Assembly: GCA_958510825.1 (NCBI GenBank)
Contig: OY294046.1
Coordinates: 8,754,049-8,818,048, forward strand
Direction of reading: 5' to 3'
Origin: Brachypterus glaber
Lineage: Eukaryota; Arthropoda; Insecta; Coleoptera; Kateretidae
Length of the DNA stretch: 64,000 nucleotides
Part shown: piece by piece, positions 57,513 to 64,000 of the stretch
Layout of the letters: every line of letters begins with the position of its first letter
Position numbering within the stretch: the first letter of the stretch is position 1
Translations under genes and position numbers: made by a program
Notes under the pieces: generated by a model
The model's database searches: none
The model's input: only the letters and a program-made list of their open reading frames with translations
What the model was told of the DNA's origin: nothing

Positions 57513-57597
57513 TCTTTATATCATGCATTTATTCTTGATGATTATGAAAACGTAATGTAATTTAGCAAAAAGGAAAATATAAATTTATTATGAACTA

Positions 57598-58647
57598 CAC
57601 TGCCGCGCATTAAATTCCGGACACCTTAAAAATTGACATTTTTTTAATTCAAATATTTCGAAAACTAATTAATGGATTTGACTGATTCTTTTTTTGTTAT
57701 GAAGCTTAAACATTGTCTACTTTTGTTTGTTTTAAGAATGATTAATAATTTTTTTTTCGTATTAACAGCAACAAATAATGTACAACTATGTTTTTTAACC
57801 CATCTTCTAGGACTTGCATGGTACGCCACTGCAACTTTTTATCAAATTATTTAAGTCTTTCTTATTTCCGCAGTTTTAATGAATATTTTCTTTTTTATTT
57901 TTTTACTTTTTTACTTCTGGTTTAGGAGATATCAGGATTTTCCTGAAAGTTGTCATTTTTTCAGTCAACTCAAAAAGTACTAAATCAGCAGAGTTTTTTA
58001 TTTTAAGCTCATGTCTTTTACTTCTTCTACGCTCATGTCTTTTACTTCTTTTTCTACAGTTTTTTCATCCCAGGGCAACTTTTTATTGCCGTCTGACGGA
58101 CGCTTAACGGTGATTTCGCAGAACTGCCGCCGGACGGAGTGACCCTATTTTTTCCTCTACTCAAGTTTTTCAAACCCAATTTATGTTTTTTATAAACTTG
58201 ATTAGAAAAAAAACGAAACTCGGTTAAGCTTCAAATTTAAAGCACAGCATCAATCAAATTCATGAAGTACTTTTTAAGTTAACTGAAAAAATGACAACTT
58301 TCAGGAAAATCCTGATATCTCCTAAACCAGAAGTAAAAATGTAAAAAAATAAAAAAGAAAATATTTATTAAAACTGCGTCAATAAGAAAGACTTAAATAA
58401 TTTAATAAACAGTTGCAGTGGCGTACCATGCAAGTCCTAGAAGATGGGGTAAAAAACATAGTTGTACATTATTTGTTGCTGTTAATACGAAAAAAAAAAT
58501 AATCATTCTTAAAACAAACAAAAGTAGAGAATGTTTAAGCTTCAAACCAAAAAAAGAATCAGTCAAATCCATTAATTAGTTTTCGAAATATTTGAATTTA
58601 AAAAATGTCAGTTTTTTAGGTGTCTGGAATTTAATGTGCGGCAGTGT
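57598..58647. mobile_element. Family M palindromic MITE, intergenic copy
   Basis: CACTGCCGCGCATTAAATTC at the left and GAATTTAATGTGCGGCAGTG at the right. It is highly similar to 37171-38202 throughout, including the CATCTTCTAGGACTTGCATG arms and GGCGGCAGTTCTGCGAAATC-type centre. The frame at 57672-57854 is a shadow. Confidence 0.83.
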
Positions 58648-59153
58648 ATAAATTTATTTTGAACTATTTGAAATTTTGGTAAATACACCACATCCTTTAA
58701 TGAACTATGCAGTGGGAAAAAGAGCTTAAAATAGCCCCTGATTATAATATTAGGACATCAAAATAACGAAATTGTGTAAAAACCGCAGAATATCTGATTA
58801 TTATATGCTTATTATACCTTTCATTATCTATACAGCCCACTTTATTTTATAGCAAACATATTGTTTCAAAACGCACATAAGTTCAGTAGTTGCTTGGCCA
58901 CTCTTTCAACTACAAGCGGGTTTTTACGTAAATACCGCGTTGCAATACGGCATGGTATCCCACGATCTTTTCGTGATAAACATTAACTAAAGAACGCGTG
59001 TGCACGGAACTTAAAATAGTGCAGTTTCTTTAAACTAATGAATGAAAGGTACTTTAAAAAGTGTTTTTTTCTAAAATTTATGAATGAAAATTAATAAATA
59101 GTATACATACTATTATTATACTAGTATAATAAATAAACTAACAAAACAACAAT
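58648..59153. promoter_or_regulatory. Repeat-free flank upstream of the candidate exon
   Basis: About 500 bp without any repeat family of this window precede the ATG at 59154, with moderate complexity at 58860-59030. This supports a real gene start weakly. No promoter element was assigned. Confidence 0.25.
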
Positions 59154-59196
59154 ATGGACGGGGCAACAGATTTGGATACCATGATGGGATATCTTG
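59154..59196 (+). CDS. Candidate first coding exon of an unidentified gene
   Basis: An ATG in good context (AACAATATGG) opens 14 codons plus one base, MDGATDLDTMMGYL, ending at a strong donor CTTG|GTAAGT. The sequence looks like a conserved protein start rather than repeat, and the upstream 100 bp lacks any repeat family seen in this window. The short acidic start followed by an LG-type motif recalls N-termini of SLC22-like organic cation transporters, but 14 residues cannot settle this. Downstream exons were not securely found in the remaining 4.8 kb. The presumed first intron contains family B, AA, E, F and U repeats. It may also be a chance ORF. Confidence 0.35.
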
Positions 59197-59255
59197 GTAA
59201 GTAAAAATTATTATAGGGCCCCTATGGGATTATTTCACAAAAAAAAGTGTAGTAT

Positions 59256-59620
59256 AATACACGGTGTATTTAAAATAGGGTCTGAAATTTTAAGGGGTGA
59301 TTCTACATCAGAAAATATGACAAAAAGTTCATATAAACGTGTCTAAAAATGAAAGTGGCTAAAAAATTCGGTTTTTATTTAATAGCTCAGGAACCCTTTG
59401 AGATATAGCAACGAGGTTTTGCACTTGAACTAATAACTTAATAAGGCCAGTGGTGCGCGAAACGAGGGGAGGCTTATCATTATTCTGTCCCAAACTTTTT
59501 TCTGTGTAACTTTTTTGTAATTTTATTTTTGTAATATGATTTATTAGGTCAAAATACATAAAAAAAAGGTACTCTGGGGGTAATCGAAGTTGTAATACTG
59601 TAGGATTAACCGTTTATAAA
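59256..59620. mobile_element. Family B left half, truncated
   Basis: ACACGGTGTATTTAAAATAG through AGGATTAACCGTTTA. A segment containing the GGGAGCT block is deleted near 59350. It lies just after the candidate exon at 59154. Confidence 0.7.
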
Positions 59621-59814
59621 CCTTTCTGGAATAATAAATTACGTTGGTATTGCTATACCATTTTAAAGAAAACAATGCTCTTTATCTTAATTTCAAGAGT
59701 AACGAGATTTAAAATAAAAAAAGAATATTTGAAATTGCTACCGTTACTAAGATAGAGCTCTAAGTACTCAAGTTTTGAACACCCTGTACAGTAACAAAAC
59801 GTTAAATAGTTATT

Positions 59815-59945
59815 TATGGTACTAGTGGGTAAAGTAAGATATTGCCCATGAGAAAATTAACCTGCGAGACGTCAGCCAAGCAGGTTAATTTTCGAGAGGG
59901 CAATATCGGTTTACCCATGAGTGCCATACAAGGTTTTATCCAATA
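59815..59945. repeat. Family AA repeat, copy 2
   Basis: GGTACTAGTGGGTAAAGTAA, then CATGAGAAAATTAACCTGC mirrored by GCAGGTTAATTTTCGAGAGG, then GGTTTTATCCAATA. Same layout as 33350-33490. Confidence 0.55.
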
Positions 59946-60655
59946 AATAGCTTAGGAATTCATATTTTTATTAAAAATTTTAATGACATTTACAAGAAAA
60001 TAATTCAGTTGAGTGGGTAAAATATATAATTATCCACTCAATAAAGTAAAAGCCACGCGGGGGTTATTATTGAGATTATCTATTTAAAATAAAGCTGGTA
60101 ATTGTCTTATTATCTGTATGTATTGGATAAAGATGTTTTCCCTGAAATTTTTAAATAAAAATTCCTCAGAAAAACAATAAATAAGCAAATGACAAAACAA
60201 TTTTGTAATACAAAGTAATAACTATAAAAATAAACAGTTAAAATGAATATTCTTAACAATAGCGCAAAACAGACGGTAGATTTAAATCTGGTGCATTTGA
60301 ATAGCATGAGGATGATCTGGAACCCAGATGCGGGCCAGATTTTTTCATGAAGAATTAAGTATTTGATTTGTTATGAATGGTAAACCTTTCAGGTTGGTAA
60401 AGGCCTTTCCCCTATAAAAAAAATCGGATACAAAATCAATCAGTAATTGAAACAAAACCTATCCGTTGAATACGTCAATTCGTTCTATCTGCATATGCAA
60501 ATATATTTTTAGTTCGTATCAATCCTTACCTGTATACGGATTAAGAAATTAAATCCGTATCTATCTGCATTAGGGTGGACTTTTTTATTATCTTAAAATT
60601 TTCATTTGGGCTAACTAAAAAATATGAGAGTGATCAAACTTCTCTAAGGGTCCTA

Positions 60656-61067
60656 ATGGAGCTCTCTACAACTAGAATTATGAAACAGAAGACGTCTACC
60701 CTATCTCTATCTCATTCGTGCTACACTTTCCGGCCAACCAAATAAATACTGTATTTGTTTTTTATACAACAAATACAGTATTTATTTGGTTGGCCGGAAA
60801 GTGTAGCAGTGAGCGGTACGAACGAACATAGCTAATGTGAATCTGTAGAATAAGATAATTCTACTAAAATTTAGATGGCGCCAGTAATTTCTTTAATAAG
60901 AATAATTTAGTTACACTTTTCGCCCGGCCAAGTAAATATTGTATTTTTTCAACAAAGAACAAATACAGAATTTGTTTGGTTGGGTGGAAGTGGGAGTGTA
61001 TGTATGTCTTCCATCCTTTTTGGGTAGAACTTTTGTCCCTGTCTAATCTACCGGGAGAAATCGCCAT
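60656..61067. mobile_element. Family E element nested in family F
   Basis: The inverse of 9155-9554 with high similarity along the whole length, including the GGCCAACCAAATAAATACTG hairpin and AAATTTAGATGGCGCCAGTA. It interrupts family F between CTAAGGGTCCTAAT and GAGCCCCTAAAATTCG; the other arm of F shows the uninterrupted sequence. Confidence 0.78.
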
Positions 61068-61706
61068 TGAGCCCCTAAAATTCGTAAATTAGCCATAAAT
61101 CGTAAAAAATCGTTGAAAATTCTCTGTAATTTTTTTATACGTGAAAAATTTAAAGGGCTTGAAATTTTATTATTTTTCCTTTTAAGCATACATAATTATG
61201 TGCCAAATTTCAAAGTGATCAAAAGATTCCCGTGCCGAAAATCCTCCACGCCAAATATTTAGGAGCTCGTACTGGGCGCTTAGCTTGTTTTGTTTTATTT
61301 AAATCATTTTAATATTATAAATAAATATTAGAATGCATTAAATAAAAATCAATTTATTCCGGTTTGATACAGTTTTAAAATGTTTGTTGACTCACATTTA
61401 TGGTAGAAATTCGTAAATGTTAGTGTTAGGGGCAACTTTTGCGGATTTTCGTCACGGATTAGAGTTGTTTGATCATTTTGAAATTTGGCACATAATTTTG
61501 TATGGTTAAAAGAAAAAAATAAGATTTCATCCCTTTAAATTTTTTCACTTATACAAAAATTACAGACAATTTTCGACAATTTTTTATGATTTATGGGTTA
61601 TTTACGAATTTTACGGGCCCAATTAGGACCCTTAGAAAAGTTTGATCATTCTCATATTTTCAATTTTTTAGTTTCACTTAAATGGAAATTTTAAGATAAT
61701 AAAAAT

Positions 61707-62512
61707 ATAGAGGATGTCCAGTAAATGACGCCAGTAATTTTAAAGGGTGATTCTACATAGGAAAATATGAAAAAAAGTTCCTATAAACATATTTCTAAAA
61801 ATCCGTCGTATGGCAGCTTTGAATGTGGCTTAAAAATTTGGTTTTTATTTAATAACTCAGGAACGCTTTGAGGTACAGCAACGAGGTTTTGAATGTAAAC
61901 TAACCTTAATAAGGCCCATCTTCGTATGTTATTTTCATGGACTTATTTTTACTAGGGGTGTGCGAAACTGGGGGGGGGGCTTATTAGTTTTGTCCCAAAC
62001 TTTTTTCTGTGTAACTTCATCATTGAAATTTTGGATTTAAACATATTAGTACTTAATTTTTCGTCCTCGATCCGTGAAATTTCACTTTCAAATTAATTTT
62101 TATTAAAAACGGTTAATCCTACAGTATTAGAACAAGAGTACCTTTTTATGCATTTTTACCTGAGGAATCATATTCCAAAAATAAAATTACAAAAAACTTA
62201 CACAGAAAACAGTTTGGGAAAAAAAACTAATAAAGCCCCCCAGTTTAGCACCCCCCTGTTTAAAATAAGTACATGAAGATAGCATACGAAGATGGGCCTT
62301 ATTAAGGTTAGTTTACATTCAAAACCCCGTCGCTCTACCTCAAAGCGTTCCTGAGTTATTAAATAGAAACCGAATTTTTTAGCCACTTTCAAAGGGGCTT
62401 AGCTCCCTTACGACACATTTTTAGACATATGTTTATAGGAACTTTTTTTCATATTTTACTATGTAGAATCACTCCTTAAAATTAATGACATAATTTACTG
62501 GACATCCTGTAT
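61707..62512. mobile_element. Family B variant inside family F
   Basis: Ends AGGATGTCCAGTAAATGACG and TTTACTGGACATCCTGTA differ from other B copies, but the interior (GAACGCTTTGAGGTACAGCA, AGTACCTTTTTATGCA) is homologous. It is inserted at a TA in the right inverted repeat of family F, which continues on both sides. Confidence 0.75.
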
Positions 62513-62847
62513 AAGATCCACCCTAATCTGCAGATACAGATTGAATTGCTTCTCACCCACGTTTGAAGCAAAAAATCGATATAAGATGATATTTATAAAG
62601 TAAGCTATTAAAAGGAAATTGTATGGATGAATTAAAGGTATAGATTTTTTTATCCGTTTACCTTATACGCAATTTCGTATTCAGAATCTATCTGTTCCTG
62701 TGATTCTTTCAATTACTAATTGATTTTGGATCCGAAATTTCTTATAGCGTAGCACTATGGGCCAGGTTGTCAAGTATTTATCATACAAATATTGACCTTT
62801 TAAATAACTTTTGAGATCAGGGCAATAGCGCGAAATCTAAATTTGTT

Positions 62848-63342
62848 TTTCTATTTTGCGACTCTTATAAGCTCATTATCACACGCATTTTGCGTGTTCT
62901 TATAGGCCCATAAGAGGTCTGTACTTTTTGTTCTTTTGGGTTGGCAACAGACCTGGCCTATCGCTTGACGTTTTCCGTGCAAATGTCAATGTCGCTTTAA
63001 AGTTGAATTTTCTACAAAATTTTGTGTTTAGGTTATTTTTACCATGTTAAAATTGTGGCTTGGTTAATTGCAGTAAAAAAGAGAAGAGATGACTATAAAA
63101 TATATCAAAATATCATTTATTCTTGGAATTTTAAACATGGTGTAAACTGTAATGCCAATCTAAAACAAAAATCCCTAAATCATTCATCAATTTAAATGTA
63201 AGTTTTTTTAAATTTTAGAGCAAAATAGAAAAAATTGTATAAAGCACTCGTTTCATAACACGTTTTTAGCGCACGAGTACAAGTTTAGAAAACGAGCCGC
63301 TTGCGGCGTATGTTATGAAACTAGTACCTTAATATACTATTT
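62848..63342. mobile_element. Family U repeat, copy 3
   Basis: TTCTATTTTGCGACTCTTAT to GTACCTTAATATACTATT, same orientation as copy 1, without the palindrome insertion. Confidence 0.72.
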
Positions 63343-63689
63343 AAGAACTTCGCTGTTTTACATTAATTATAATTTTGGATTAGTACGGAATTTTAAAAGT
63401 GTTTTTCATTTTTTATATTCTTATAGATGCATAAGTTAAATAAAATATAACCAGCTGAAAATTGTTTTTGTATGTTCAAATACTACATACTTTTTCATAA
63501 AATTGCTACTTAGTTTAATAAATGACATTTTTGAAATACCCCGCAACACAACGAAACGCAGTCAATATAAAGAAATTATATCTCAACTTATTCCTTATGA
63601 TGTGCTCTTCAAAATAAGTTAGCACAATTTAGCACTTTTTTTTTAGAAAAGTGTAATTTACTAATAAATAAATAATAATAATTTTACAG

Positions 63690-63730
63690 TAAAAATGGTA
63701 GGAAAGTGGGGAAAATTAAGGGAAAAATTG
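63690..63730 (+). CDS. Possible small internal exon (weak)
   Basis: An acceptor-like AATTTTACAG at 63680-63689 precedes 41 nt, and a consensus donor TTG|GTAAGT follows at 63731. In phase after the 59154 exon it would encode VKMVGKWGKLREKL, a basic stretch with no recognised family. Splice-like sites are common in AT-rich DNA, so this is recorded only because both sites are strong and the phase fits. Confidence 0.15.
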
Positions 63731-63929
63731 GTAAGTTTCCCCAAACAGTTCAGTTAAGGTTATTTATGCATTTTTAAGGTTATTGCTTTTCCATTTTATT
63801 TATTTTTTTTATTTTTGGGAAGCTTAAGCTTAAGCTTAAATTTGTATTCGTGCAAAAATTTTCAAAATATTTTTTTGCGTATTTTTGGGTTTTATGACGT
63901 TTTATGCCGATTAAGATATATTTTGAGCA

Positions 63930-64000
63930 AAAAAAATTGTTCGGTTCGGTGGGTGTGTACAGGAAATCTTGTAAGCACGATAACTTAAGAACGCTTTAAT
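63930..64000 (+). repeat. Family CC copy, cut by window end
   Basis: GGTTCGGTGGGTGTGTACAG, then AATCTTGTAAGCACGATAAC, then TTAAGAACGCTTTAAT. Confidence 0.5.

Larger units (their letters stand above)
60567..62527. mobile_element. Family F palindrome with two nested insertions
   Basis: ATTAGGGTGGACTTTTTTAT at the left pairs with an inverted right end (AAGATAATAAAA ... AGATCCACCCTAAT) split by the B variant. Inner arms such as GTGCCAAATTTCAAAGTGAT mirror ATCATTTTGAAATTTGGCAC. Family E interrupts the left arm and family B the right end. Confidence 0.75.
60415..62760. mobile_element. Outer element of the nested stack (G-core-like)
   Basis: 60415-60566 and 62528-62760 match the core of family G elements (AAAATCGGATACAAAATC; GAAGCAAAAAATCGATATAA; on the right in inverse order). 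Family F is inserted between them. Order of insertion, oldest first: this element, F, then E and B. Confidence 0.6.

Overview
This window is AT-rich eukaryotic nuclear DNA, almost certainly from an insect genome loaded with transposable elements. A beetle is a guess only. It has no operons or ribosome binding sites. One intact gene is present, spliced with GT-AG introns; its protein is recognisably animal UFL1 (E3 UFM1-protein ligase 1).

The UFL1 gene is on the minus strand, from its ATG at 50098 to its stop at 37015. It has seven coding exons (50025-50098, 49245-49501, 46539-46714, 45308-45544, 40342-41233, 38960-39484, 37015-37145). All junction phases agree, giving 2292 nt and 763 residues. 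Its introns are packed with non-autonomous elements. A second possible gene on the plus strand may begin at 59154, but only a 43-nt first exon is visible and its product is not recognised with confidence.

Left of UFL1 (1-37000) I find no intact host gene. This part is a mosaic of palindromic and TIR elements (families named A to Y and AA to FF here for reference), several nested in one another. Some can be placed by family: a PIF/Harbinger-like MITE with TAA target duplications (14986-15733); an internally deleted Tc1/mariner-type transposase (5650-6064); a 5'-truncated non-LTR retrotransposon with an RNase H remnant and a 16-bp target duplication (35780-36564); a related 3' fragment on the opposite strand (27346-27540); and two inverted-dimer Penelope-like element insertions (16633-16864, 22796-23688), each flanked by a 12-bp target duplication. 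Right of UFL1 lie more of the same families, a tRNA-derived SINE (about 55172-55447), a 159-bp hAT-type MITE with a perfect 8-bp duplication (57354-57512), and a four-level nested stack (60415-62760).

Three points stand out. The Penelope-like dimers are almost perfect palindromes with a one-sided tail, and carry a hammerhead-like core that recurs at two unrelated loci. A group of otherwise different MITEs share termini of the form CCC(A/T)G and are each filled with one family-specific short palindromic motif. A dispersed block with a GTCTG-rich box and a conserved ACGATAACT core recurs at about five loci. No CRISPR array, rRNA gene, intact tRNA gene or viral gene was seen. Comparisons were made by eye, so repeat boundaries are approximate unless a target duplication is stated.
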